Assembly: GCF_900110655.1 (NCBI RefSeq)
Contig: NZ_FOEQ01000008.1
Coordinates: forward strand, 62,001 to 126,000
Source of the DNA: Pseudomonas soli
GTDB lineage: Bacteria > Pseudomonadota > Gammaproteobacteria > Pseudomonadales > Pseudomonadaceae
Length of the DNA stretch: 64,000 nucleotides
Reading direction: 5' to 3'
A program made the translations under genes and the position numbers. Shown here piece after piece: positions 15,168-23,676 of the stretch. Each line of letters begins with the position of its first letter. Positions within the stretch are counted from its first letter, which is position 1. Under the pieces are notes generated by a model. That model did not search any database and was not told the DNA's origin. It saw only the letters and a program-made list of their open reading frames with translations.

Positions 15168-16640
15168 ATGACAGTGGATCTGACCAGCATTCTGCTGGGC
15201 TTGGTGGCAGGTGCCGTGCCTTGCCTGGGCTGGGTCATGCAGGTACAGCGCGGCCAGGGTGCGCGCAAGGCCGAGCAAGCACTGCTTGCAGAGCGCCTTG
15301 CCGCCGCGCAACTGGCCCAGGCTGGCCTGCAGGCGCAGCTGGAGGCCAGCCGTGACGAGATCAGCGACCTCAGCGAGGCCAACACCATCAAGCAGACCCA
15401 GCTGGCCGCCCAGGGGCGTGAGCTGGAGTTGCTGCAGATCGACCGCGACAACAGCCGCGATGCCGCCCACGCCTGGCACCTCGAGCGCGCCAACCGTGAG
15501 GCCGAGCTGCGCCGCCTGGAGGCGCAGGCCGCACGGCTGGAGGCCGAGTTGCGCGAGCAGCAGGAAAGCCACCAGCAACGCCTGGAAGACTTGCAGCAAG
15601 CCCGCGACACCTTGCGTGCCCAGTTCGCCGACCTGGCCACTAGAATCTTCGATGAGCGCGAACAACGCTTCGCCCAGACCAGCCAGCAGCACCTGGGCCA
15701 ATTGCTTGACCCGCTCAAGGAGCGCATTCAGGCGTTCGAGAAGCGTGTCGAGGAAAGCTACCAGCAGGAAGCCCGCGAGCGGTTCTCCCTGGGCAAGGAG
15801 CTTGAGCGTCTGCAACAGCTCAACCTGCGCCTGTCCGACGAAGCCACCAACCTTACCCAGGCACTCAAGGGCCAGAAGACCCAGGGCAACTGGGGCGAGC
15901 TGATCCTGGAGCGGGTGCTGGAGCACGCGGGGCTGGAGAAGGGCCGCGAGTACCAGACCCAGGTCAGCCTCAAGAGCGCCGACGGCGAGCGGTTCCAGCC
16001 CGACGTGCTGATCATGCTGCCGGGCGACAAGCAGGTGGTGGTCGATGCCAAGGTCAGCCTCACGGCCTACCAGCAGTTTGTCGGCAACAACGACGAGGCT
16101 GCGCTCAAGCAGCACGTGCAGTCGCTGCGCAATCACGTCAAGGGTTTGTCGAGCAAGGACTACAACCGCCTGGAGGGCCTGCACAGCCTCGATTTCGTGC
16201 TGTTGTTCGTGCCCATCGAGGCGGCGTTCTCGGCGGCGCTGCAGGCTGAGCCCAACCTGTTCCAGGAGGCCTTCGACCGGCAGATCGTGATTGTCAGCCC
16301 GACCACCTTGCTGGCCACACTGAGGGTGATCGACAGCCTGTGGAAACAGGAACGCCAGGGCCAGAACGCCCGCGAGATCGCCGAGCGCGCCGGCTGGCTG
16401 TATGACAAGTTCGTGCTGTTCATCCAGGACCTGGACGAGCTCGGCGCCCGCCTGGCCCAGGTCGACAAGGCCTATGCCGCGGCACGCAACAAGCTGTGCG
16501 AGGGGCGCGGCAACCTGGTCAGCCGCAGTGAGCAGCTCAAGCTGCTCGGCGCACGGGCCAGCAAGAGCCTGCCGGCCGAGCTGGTCGAGCGCGCCCTGAG
16601 CGACGAGGTCCTTACTGAACCAGGCTCAGATGCCGATTGA
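15168..16640 (+). CDS. rmuC: DNA recombination protein RmuC
   Basis: A 490-residue protein with an N-terminal membrane anchor (LTSILLGLVAGAVPCLGWV), a long coiled coil at about 25-170 rich in Gln/Glu/Ala/Arg, and a C-terminal nuclease-like domain of the PD-(D/E)XK type. The conserved motifs GNWGELILERVLEHAGL, FQPDVLIMLPGDKQVVVDAKVSL and DYNRLEGLHSLDFVLLFVPIE are visible. RmuC limits inversions at short inverted repeats. ATG 15168 gives the membrane anchor at the N terminus. Its last 29 bp overlap the 3' end of the convergent kinase gene. Confidence 0.94.
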   Translation: MTVDLTSILLGLVAGAVPCLGWVMQVQRGQGARKAEQALLAERLAAAQLAQAGLQAQLEASRDEISDLSEANTIKQTQLAAQGRELELLQIDRDNSRDAAHAWHLERANREAELRRLEAQAARLEAELREQQESHQQRLEDLQQARDTLRAQFADLATRIFDEREQRFAQTSQQHLGQLLDPLKERIQAFEKRVEESYQQEARERFSLGKELERLQQLNLRLSDEATNLTQALKGQKTQGNWGELILERVLEHAGLEKGREYQTQVSLKSADGERFQPDVLIMLPGDKQVVVDAKVSLTAYQQFVGNNDEAALKQHVQSLRNHVKGLSSKDYNRLEGLHSLDFVLLFVPIEAAFSAALQAEPNLFQEAFDRQIVIVSPTTLLATLRVIDSLWKQERQGQNAREIAERAGWLYDKFVLFIQDLDELGARLAQVDKAYAAARNKLCEGRGNLVSRSEQLKLLGARASKSLPAELVERALSDEVLTEPGSDAD

Positions 16641-19600
16641 GCAGGGCGCGCAGCGCTGCCGGCTTGACCGGCTTGGCCAGGTAGTCCAGGCCTGCGGCAT
16701 GGACCAGGGCGATGGTCTCGTTGCGTCCGTCGGCGCTGATCACGACACCGGGCACTGGCTCGCCCAGGCGCGCCCGTAGCCAACCCATCAGACCGGTACC
16801 GGTCTCGCCGTCATCCAGGTGGTAGTCCACCAACGCCAGGTGCGGGCGCAGGCCCTTGCCGAGCAGGGCCTCGCATTCGGCCTGGTTGCGCGCGGTCCAC
16901 ACCTGGCAGCCCCAGCGGCTGAGCAGGCTATTCATGCCGATGAGGATGCTGTCTTCGTTGTCCACGCACAGCACCTGCAGCCCGGCCAGCGGCTGGCCGG
17001 CCTGTTCCACGGGGGCGGGCGTCGCGGGCGCGGGGCTGCGGGCGATGGGCACGCTGACGCGGAACACGCTGCCCTTGCCCGGCCAGGAACGTACCTCCAG
17101 CGCGTGCCCGAGCACCCGGCACAAACCATCGGCGATCGCCAGGCCCAGCCCCAGGCCTTTCTCGGCGCGGGTCTGGTGGCTGTCCAGGCGCTTGAACTCC
17201 TGGAAGATCACCGCCAGCTTGTCGTCGGCGATGCCGGGCCCGCGGTCCCACACTTCAAGCCAAAGACGTTCGCCCTTGCGTCTGGCGCCGAGCAGGATCG
17301 GACCCTTGCCGTAGCGCAGGGCATTGGTGAGGAAGTTCTGCAGCACCCGGCGCAGCAGTTTCATGTCGCTGTCGACCTGCAGGCGGCTGCCACGCAGGCG
17401 AAACTCCAGGCCCTTCTCGGCGGCCAGCACCTTGAACTCGGCGCCAAGGGTGTCGAACAGCTCATGGAGGGCGAAAGGCTTGATGTCGGGGGTGACCTTG
17501 CCGTTCTCCAGGCGCGAGATGTCGAGCAGGTCGCTGATCAGCTCTTCGGCGGAGCGCAGCGAACTGTCCATGTGCTGCACCAGTTGCCGGGCTTCGTCGT
17601 TCATGCCTTCGGCCTGCTGCGACAGGGCGGCGGAGAACAGCCGGGCGGCGTTGAGCGGTTGCATCAGGTCGTGGCTGACCGCGGCAAGGAAGCGGGTCTT
17701 GGATTGGCTGACCGCCTCGGCGCGGCTCTTGGCCTCGGTCAAGGCTTGGTTCAGCTGTGACAGCTCATGAGTACGCTCGGCGACCCGCTGTTCCAGCCCT
17801 TCGTTGGAGTCGCGCAGGGCCTGCTCGGCTTCGCGGAACGGGGTGATGTCGGTGAAGCTCATGACAAAGCCGCCGCCGGGCATAGGGTTGCCGATCAGCT
17901 CGATCACCCGGCCATTGGGGAACAGCCGCTCGGAAGAGTGGGCACGGCCCTGGCGCATCCAGTGCAGGCGCCGCGCCACGTGCACCTGTGCCTCGCCCGG
18001 GCCGCACAGGCCGCGTTCGGCGTTGTAGCGGATGATGTCGGCGATCGGTCGGCCGACGCTGATCAGCCCGTCGGGGTAGTTGAACAGTTCGAGGTACCGG
18101 CGGTTCCAGGCCACCAGGTGCAGGTTCTGGTCGACCACGCTGATGCCCTGGTTGATGTTCTCGATGGCCCCCTGCAGCAGCGCACGGTTGAACTGCAGCA
18201 CTTCGCTGGCTTCGTCGGCGATGCGCACCACGTCCTCGAGCTGCATGTCGCGGCCTTCGATGGCGGCCTTGACCACCGCCCGGGTCGAGGAAGTGCCGAG
18301 AACGCCGGCCAGCAGTCGTTCGGTGTGCTCGATCCAGTCGCCGTCGGCGTTCTGGTTCGGGTTGAAGCCCTTGCCCTGACGGTAGGCGAAGCGGATGAAG
18401 CTTTGCCGCGCGCGCTCTTCGCCGACGAATCGCGCGGCGAGCTTGAGCAGGTCGTCGATCTGCACTGCCAGCAAGGGTTTGCTGGAGGGGCGGGCATTGG
18501 TCTGCTGGCCGATGAAGCGTCCGGCTTGCCAGTGCTCGGAGACCCGCGTGCGCGACAGGATCGAAACCCAGACGAACAGGGTGAAGTTGCCCGCCAGTGA
18601 CAGCACCACGCCCTGGGTGAGCGGGGTTATCGGCAGGTTGAGTGGGTTGCCGTGCAGCCAGGCCAGGCCCGGGAACACTTGCAGTGGCCAGCCCAGGCTG
18701 TGGGCGGCGATTGGCAGGACCAGGGTGTAGAACCACAGGAAGATGCCGGCGGCCAGTCCTGCGAATACGCCGCGGCGGTTGGCCTGCTTCCAGTACAGCG
18801 CGCCGAGCATGGCCGGAGTGAGCTGGGTGACTGCGGCGAAGGCGATCTGGCCAATGGTCGCCAGGCTCGCGGTGGAGCCGAGCAGGCGGTAGCTGACATA
18901 GGCCAGCAGCAGGATCACCACGATGGTCACCCGGCGCACCGAGAGCATCCAGTGGCGGAATACCTCGAATGGCCGTTCGGCGTTGTTGCGCCGTAGCAAC
19001 CAGGGCAGCAGCATGTCGTTGGAGACCATGGTCGACAACGCCACGGCCTCGACGATGACCATGCCGGTGGCCGCCGAGGCGCCGCCGATGAACGCCAGCA
19101 GGGCCAGGCTCGGGTGCGCCTCGGCCAGCGGCAGGCTGATCACGAAGGAGTCGGAGATCACCGTGCCCGGCAGCAGCATCTGCCCGGCCAGGGCGATGGG
19201 CACCACGAACAGCGCTGCCAGGGCCAGGTATAGCGGGAACACCCAGCGCGCCAGGCGCATGTCCTGTGGCTCGATGTTCTCCACCACGGTGACGTGGAAC
19301 TGCCGCGGCAGGCAGATGATCGCCATCATCGCCACGGCGGTCTGCACCACCATCGACGGCCAGTTGATGGTTTCTTCCCAGTAGTCGTTCAGGTGCACGG
19401 ATTGCCGGGCTTGGGTGAACAGGTCGTCGAAGCCGTCGTACAGGTTGAACACCACGAAGGCGCCCACGGCAAGGAAGGCCAGCAGCTTGACCAGCGATTC
19501 GAAGGCGATTGCCAGGACCATGCCGCGGTGGTGCTCGGTGACGTCCAGGCTGCGGGTGCCGAAGACGATGGCGAACAGCGCCAGCACCAGCGATACCACC

Positions 19601-20088
19601 AGTGCGGTGTCCTGCACCCGGCTGCCGGTGGCGTCGGCGTTGGCGCCGATCAGCAGGTTCACCCCCAGCACGATGCCCTTGAGCTGCAGGGCGATGTACG
19701 GCAGGACGCCAACCAGGCAGATCAGCGCCACCACCACCGCGAGGCTCTGCGACTTGCCGTAGCGGGCAGCGATGAAGTCGGCGATCGAGGTGATGTTCTG
19801 CTGCTTGCTGATCAGCACCATCTTCTGCAGTACCCAAGGCGCGAAGATCAGCAGCAGCACCGGGCCCAGGTAGATGGGCAGGAACGCCCAGAGCTGCTCG
19901 GCGGCCTGGCCGACCGCGCCGAAGAAGGTCCAGCTGGTGCAGTAGACGGCCAGCGACAGACTGTACACCCAGGCGCGCAGACGCGGCGGCAACGGTGTGC
20001 TGCGGCGGTCGCCGTAAAAGGCGATGGCGAACATGATGGCCATATAGGCCAGGGCGACCACGGCGATCAGCCCGCTGGACAACGACAT
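16612..20088 (-). CDS. mxtR: Hybrid histidine kinase with sodium/solute-symporter domain, MxtR/CrbS
   Basis: A 1158-residue inner-membrane sensor. Residues 1 to about 500 are an SLC5-type symporter with about 13 membrane segments (AWVYSLSLAVYCTSWTFFGA, QNITSIADFIAARYGKSQ). A STAC-like region with LLAVQIDDLLKLAARFVGEE is near 536, a PAS domain near 636 (NINQGISVVDQN), and a HisKA domain with H806 in AAVSHDLMQPLNAARLF. HATPase motifs include LGLGLAI, and a C-terminal receiver has D1088 in LALVDYHLDDG. Within the CbrA-like family the C-terminal receiver and the position beside the cob genes match MxtR (P. aeruginosa PA3271) and CrbS, which act with ErdR/CrbR to switch on acetate use (acs, actP). 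The partner LuxR-type regulator is not adjacent. actP lies at 48304. Confidence 0.88.
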   Translation of the reverse strand: MSLSSGLIAVVALAYMAIMFAIAFYGDRRSTPLPPRLRAWVYSLSLAVYCTSWTFFGAVGQAAEQLWAFLPIYLGPVLLLIFAPWVLQKMVLISKQQNITSIADFIAARYGKSQSLAVVVALICLVGVLPYIALQLKGIVLGVNLLIGANADATGSRVQDTALVVSLVLALFAIVFGTRSLDVTEHHRGMVLAIAFESLVKLLAFLAVGAFVVFNLYDGFDDLFTQARQSVHLNDYWEETINWPSMVVQTAVAMMAIICLPRQFHVTVVENIEPQDMRLARWVFPLYLALAALFVVPIALAGQMLLPGTVISDSFVISLPLAEAHPSLALLAFIGGASAATGMVIVEAVALSTMVSNDMLLPWLLRRNNAERPFEVFRHWMLSVRRVTIVVILLLAYVSYRLLGSTASLATIGQIAFAAVTQLTPAMLGALYWKQANRRGVFAGLAAGIFLWFYTLVLPIAAHSLGWPLQVFPGLAWLHGNPLNLPITPLTQGVVLSLAGNFTLFVWVSILSRTRVSEHWQAGRFIGQQTNARPSSKPLLAVQIDDLLKLAARFVGEERARQSFIRFAYRQGKGFNPNQNADGDWIEHTERLLAGVLGTSSTRAVVKAAIEGRDMQLEDVVRIADEASEVLQFNRALLQGAIENINQGISVVDQNLHLVAWNRRYLELFNYPDGLISVGRPIADIIRYNAERGLCGPGEAQVHVARRLHWMRQGRAHSSERLFPNGRVIELIGNPMPGGGFVMSFTDITPFREAEQALRDSNEGLEQRVAERTHELSQLNQALTEAKSRAEAVSQSKTRFLAAVSHDLMQPLNAARLFSAALSQQAEGMNDEARQLVQHMDSSLRSAEELISDLLDISRLENGKVTPDIKPFALHELFDTLGAEFKVLAAEKGLEFRLRGSRLQVDSDMKLLRRVLQNFLTNALRYGKGPILLGARRKGERLWLEVWDRGPGIADDKLAVIFQEFKRLDSHQTRAEKGLGLGLAIADGLCRVLGHALEVRSWPGKGSVFRVSVPIARSPAPATPAPVEQAGQPLAGLQVLCVDNEDSILIGMNSLLSRWGCQVWTARNQAECEALLGKGLRPHLALVDYHLDDGETGTGLMGWLRARLGEPVPGVVISADGRNETIALVHAAGLDYLAKPVKPAALRALLNRHLSLVQ

Positions 20089-20219
20089 GCAAACTCCGGA
20101 GCAAAAAAGAAAACGCGGTCCCGATCAATCAGTCTGGCACGCAGGGCGCGGTTCGTCAGCGCCGACGATGGTCGCAGTGGCAGGACGTCGCAGGCCCCGC
20201 GATGGGCCAGTATTGCCAA

Positions 20220-21410
20220 CTAAGCCTGGCGGGCCCTGCGTGTGCCCATCCAGTAGAACACCGCCGCCAGTAGCACCGACCCGATCAACAGGCAGAACAC
20301 CGTCACCGGCACCACATGCCCCAGTGCCAGCCCTACCAGGATCGGCCCGAGCCCAGCGCCGAGGTTGGAGAGGTTCTGCGCGCCATAATAAACCCCGCGC
20401 AGATGCTCCGGCGCGATCAGGTCGATGAACATGAATTCGGCCGGAATCACGATGATCTCGCCCAGGGTGAATACCAGCATGGCCAGGCACCATGCCGGCG
20501 CCGAAGCGGCCACCGAGAACCCTAGCAATCCGGCAACGAACATGGCCATGCCTGCCATCAGCCAGGGCATCAGGTGCTGACGGGTGATGCGTCGGCCGAT
20601 CAGGTACTGCAGGCCGATTACTGCCAGGGCATTGGTGGTGACCAGGTAGCCGGCCAGACGCGCCACCTCGGCGGGATCGTTCAGGGTCACTACCAGGTAT
20701 TGCGAAAGGTAGGCGGTGAACTGGCCGAACACCACTGCACTGAGCACGCCGCCCAAAGTGAAGCACACCAGGCGCCGGTCGCGCAGCATGCCCAGGGCGA
20801 CCTGGGTGAAGCCCGCTGCCGGCCTTTCCTCGCGCAGGCTCAGCAAGTTGCGTTCGCCAAGGCGGTAATAGACCAGGCTCAGGCTGAGGCCGATCAGGGC
20901 CGAAACCACGAACGGCAGGTGGTCGTCCGCCTCGATCAGCAGCACCCCCAGCATCGGCCCCGCAGCCCAGGCGATGTTGTTGAAGGTGTACTTGATGGCG
21001 AACACTTCGCCGCGTTGGTTCTCCGGCAGCAAGGCACAGAACCCGGCCTTGGCGGCAATGTCCACCACGGTCTGGGCCAGGTAGGCGATCACCAGGAAGC
21101 AGAAGAACAGTGCAGCCGAAGTGCTGGCCACGATGCCGAGGAAGGCCACGGCGAACACCAGGGTGCAGGCGACGATCAGGGTATGACTGTGCAGGGTGTC
21201 GACCAGGTGTCCGCCATAGAGGCTGAGCATGGAGGCCAGGAGCATCGCGCCGCCGACCAGCAGGCCGGTCTGGCCGACCGACAGGCCCAGGTGCGTTGAC
21301 AGGTACACCACCAGATAGGGCAGGGTGATGGCCCGGGCCATGGTCAAGGTGAAGGTGGTGAACAATAGCAGGCGAACCGCAGCGGGGTAGCCTTTGAGGG
21401 CGCGTAGCAT
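20220..21410 (-). CDS. MFS transporter (MdtH-like)
   Basis: A 396-residue carrier with about 12 membrane segments. YGGHLVDTLHSHTLIVACTL is the loop 2-3 motif, and LLPENQRGEVFAIKYTFNNI with GPMLGVLL resembles the MdtH/YceL group of drug exporters. ATG 21410 has AAGGA seven bases upstream, so it is preferred over an in-frame ATG at 21440. It lies behind mxtR's start and is divergent from the TDT gene. Substrate unknown. Confidence 0.83.
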   Translation of the reverse strand: MLRALKGYPAAVRLLLFTTFTLTMARAITLPYLVVYLSTHLGLSVGQTGLLVGGAMLLASMLSLYGGHLVDTLHSHTLIVACTLVFAVAFLGIVASTSAALFFCFLVIAYLAQTVVDIAAKAGFCALLPENQRGEVFAIKYTFNNIAWAAGPMLGVLLIEADDHLPFVVSALIGLSLSLVYYRLGERNLLSLREERPAAGFTQVALGMLRDRRLVCFTLGGVLSAVVFGQFTAYLSQYLVVTLNDPAEVARLAGYLVTTNALAVIGLQYLIGRRITRQHLMPWLMAGMAMFVAGLLGFSVAASAPAWCLAMLVFTLGEIIVIPAEFMFIDLIAPEHLRGVYYGAQNLSNLGAGLGPILVGLALGHVVPVTVFCLLIGSVLLAAVFYWMGTRRARQA

Positions 21411-21569
21411 CGACTGATCCTTGTCATTGTCAACGGTCAAGCATATGTCAAGTGCGGGCCGGGCTGCTATATCTTTGAAATCGATAACAGATAGAGAAAT
21501 TACCCGTTATATAGATATTCTTTCCAGGCATAAGATATTCATACCTTACACAAGGGCAGGAGACAGCTT
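21411..21569. promoter_or_regulatory. A/T-rich divergent promoter region with repeats
   Basis: Bases 21470-21545 are far richer in A/T than the surroundings. AGATATTC occurs at 21513-21520 and again at 21533-21540 (20 bp apart), and ATAAC (21484-21488) with GTTAT (21506-21510) forms an inverted pair. This suggests regulator sites controlling the MFS and/or TDT genes. Confidence 0.4.
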
Positions 21570-22709
21570 ATGCCATGCACCCAGACCCGCGCGCCTTCCT
21601 GGCGCCCGTTCAGCCAGTTGGCCCACCCCCGCGAAGTGATCCGCCAGTTCACCCCCAACTGGTTCGCCGCGACCATGGGTACCGGCGTGCTGGCCCTGGC
21701 CTTCCATCAGGTCCAGATGCCGGGGTTGGACAGCGTGGCCGAGGGCCTGTGGTGGCTGACCATCGGCCTGTTTACCCTGTTCTGTATCCTGTACGGCGCC
21801 CGCTGGGTAATGTTCTTCGATGAGGCGCGGCGGATTTTCGCGCACTCCACCGTGTCGATGTTCTTCGGCACCATCCCCATGGGCCTGGCCACCATCCTCA
21901 ACGGTGCCCTGGTATTCGGCTTGGCGCGCTGGGGCGAGGGCGTGGTGCCGTGGGTTGAAATGCTTTGGTGGCTGGACGTGGGCCTGGCGCTGCTATGCGG
22001 CGTGGCAATTCCCTACCTGATGTTCACCCGCCAGGAGCACAGCATCGACCAGATGACCGCGGTGTGGCTGCTGCCGGTGGTGGCAGCGGAGGTCGCCGCC
22101 GCCAGTGGCGGGTTGCTGGCGCCGCACCTGGTGGATGCGCACCGGCAGTTCCTGGTGGTCATCACCAGCTATGTGATGTGGGCGGTTTCGCTGCCGGTGG
22201 CGTTCAGCATCCTCACCATCCTCATGTTGCGCATGGCCCTGCACAAGCTGCCGCCGGCCAACATGGCCGCCTCCAGCTGGCTGGCGCTGGGCCCGATCGG
22301 TACCGGCGCGCTGGGCATGCTGGTGCTCGGTGGCGATGCGCCAGCGGTGTTCGCCGCCAATGGCCTGGGCAGTCTCGGTGAGGTGGCGCGTGGGCTGGGG
22401 CTGGTGGCCGGGATCGTGCTGTGGGGCGCCGGGTTGTGGTGGTTGCTGACGGCGGTGCTGATCACCCTGCGCTACATGCGCCAGGGCATGCCGTTCAACC
22501 TGGGCTGGTGGGGGTTCACCTTCCCGCTTGGCGTGTACTGCCTGGCCACGCTGAAGTTGGCGGGCTGGCTGCAGTTGAGTTTCTTCAGCGTATTCGGCCA
22601 GGTGCTGGTGGTGGCCTTGGCCATACTCTGGGCGCTGGTGGCCAGCCGAACCTTGCGCGGGGCCTGGCGCGGCGAGCTGTTCGTGTCGCCGTGCATTGCC
22701 CAGCGCTGA
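21570..22709 (+). CDS. TDT-family (TehA/Mae1/SLAC1-like) transporter
   Basis: A 379-residue membrane protein with ten hydrophobic segments. FTPNWFAATMGTGVLALAFH at the N terminus, FFGTIPMGLATILNG and the late WWGFTFPLGVYCLATLKL are signatures of the tellurite-resistance/dicarboxylate family, whose members export C4-dicarboxylates, sulfite or other anions. CAGGAG is seven bases before the ATG. The WWGFTFPLGVY form is also found in fungal and bacterial sulfite exporters, so the substrate is open. Confidence 0.85.
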   Translation: MPCTQTRAPSWRPFSQLAHPREVIRQFTPNWFAATMGTGVLALAFHQVQMPGLDSVAEGLWWLTIGLFTLFCILYGARWVMFFDEARRIFAHSTVSMFFGTIPMGLATILNGALVFGLARWGEGVVPWVEMLWWLDVGLALLCGVAIPYLMFTRQEHSIDQMTAVWLLPVVAAEVAAASGGLLAPHLVDAHRQFLVVITSYVMWAVSLPVAFSILTILMLRMALHKLPPANMAASSWLALGPIGTGALGMLVLGGDAPAVFAANGLGSLGEVARGLGLVAGIVLWGAGLWWLLTAVLITLRYMRQGMPFNLGWWGFTFPLGVYCLATLKLAGWLQLSFFSVFGQVLVVALAILWALVASRTLRGAWRGELFVSPCIAQR

Positions 22710-22715
22710 GCGGCT

Positions 22716-23285
22716 TCACAGGTTAGGGGTGTAGTCGAAGGCGCTGGTGGCTTGGTCATCGGTGAATGGGGTGACGGCCGAATGCTTGTTCATCACGCTG
22801 TTGACCAGCGACCCTGGGAACATCTGGATGCTGTTGTTGAAGCGCTCCACCTCGCCGTTGAAAATCACGATGGCCGCGCCGACGTTCTCTTGCTGCTCGG
22901 CAATTTCACGCATGAGGTTGTTCATCAGCTCCGAGGCCTTGAGCTCGGGGTAGGCCTCGAAGGCCACGCGCAGCCCACCGAGCAACGAACGGGTGGCGCC
23001 CTCGGCTTTGGCCAGGATCTTGCCGTTCGCTTCCACAGGCAGTTCGGCAATGGCGCTGCGCAGGCGGGTGATCCCGGCCAGCACGCTTTGCTCATGATCG
23101 CGGTACAGACCAGCCTGCTCCTGCAGCGCATCGAGGACCTTGGTCTTCTGCCGCTCATAAGTCAGCACATCGGCCCAGGCGCGTTTGACGCGGTTATGGT
23201 TACCGACGATGCCGTTGTACAGGCTGATGACGATCAGCGGTACGCCGATCAGTACGGCCAGCAGGATAAGGGCGAAAAGGTCCAT
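22716..23285 (-). CDS. lemA: LemA family protein
   Basis: A 189-residue protein with an N-terminal membrane helix (LFALILLAVLIGVPLIVISLY), then a four-helix bundle outside the membrane. YNGIVGNHNRVKRAWADV is the LemA opening motif, and FNGEVERFNNSIQMFPGSLV the typical C-terminal part. Cellular role is poorly defined. It starts one base after the stop of a small upstream gene (TGA-C-ATG), so the two are probably translated together. It converges on the TDT gene. Confidence 0.9.
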   Translation of the reverse strand: MDLFALILLAVLIGVPLIVISLYNGIVGNHNRVKRAWADVLTYERQKTKVLDALQEQAGLYRDHEQSVLAGITRLRSAIAELPVEANGKILAKAEGATRSLLGGLRVAFEAYPELKASELMNNLMREIAEQQENVGAAIVIFNGEVERFNNSIQMFPGSLVNSVMNKHSAVTPFTDDQATSAFDYTPNL

Positions 23286-23286
23286 G

Positions 23287-23583
23287 TCAGTGCTCCGTCT
23301 GGATCTGTACCGGGGTAGGTAGATTGAAATTGTCGTCGTGCTGCTCGGCCAGTGTGTGCACGGCGTCGAGCAATACGGTGAGCTGCGGCAGGTGCACGCC
23401 GTGCTCGATCAGCAAGCGGAAATCGCTCGTGCGGGTCAGCTCGCAAGTCAGCTTGAAGCCAAGCGGGTTGTCGTTGCAGCTCAGGCACAGATGCCCGTTC
23501 TGCGAGAACTCCAGGTTGGGCGTCTCAAGCTGGCGATGCAGTTCGATCAGGAGCTGGCCGCTACTAGCGACCAGGCTAGGCAA
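23287..23583 (-). CDS. Small hypothetical protein coupled to lemA (TTG start proposed)
   Basis: The frame ends in TGA one base before the lemA ATG. No ATG or GTG is in frame in the last 100 codons. TTG at 23583 follows AAAGG with an eight-base spacer and gives a 98-residue product. It contains LLIELHRQLETPNLEFSQNG, HLCLSCNDNPLGFKL and a helical end LTVLLDAVHTLAEQHDD. The short amphipathic N-terminal helix followed by beta strands weakly recalls CesT/SycN-type secretion chaperones, but I do not assign it. Coding further upstream is only the opposite strand of the acyltransferase fusion. Confidence 0.5.
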   Translation of the reverse strand: MPSLVASSGQLLIELHRQLETPNLEFSQNGHLCLSCNDNPLGFKLTCELTRTSDFRLLIEHGVHLPQLTVLLDAVHTLAEQHDDNFNLPTPVQIQTEH

Positions 23584-23676
23584 CGGGCTTGCCTTTATCG
23601 TGCATTCCCGTGCAGATTTGTGGCTTCGGGCGCTGAGCGTGCCTCCAATGACAAAGCCCAACCAGGTACAAGGACG

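Noticed and set aside
17765..20128. A 787-codon second minus-strand frame inside mxtR
   Set aside because: Arg/Pro/Ala-rich out-of-phase reading of the kinase gene. The mxtR frame contains the full domain set.
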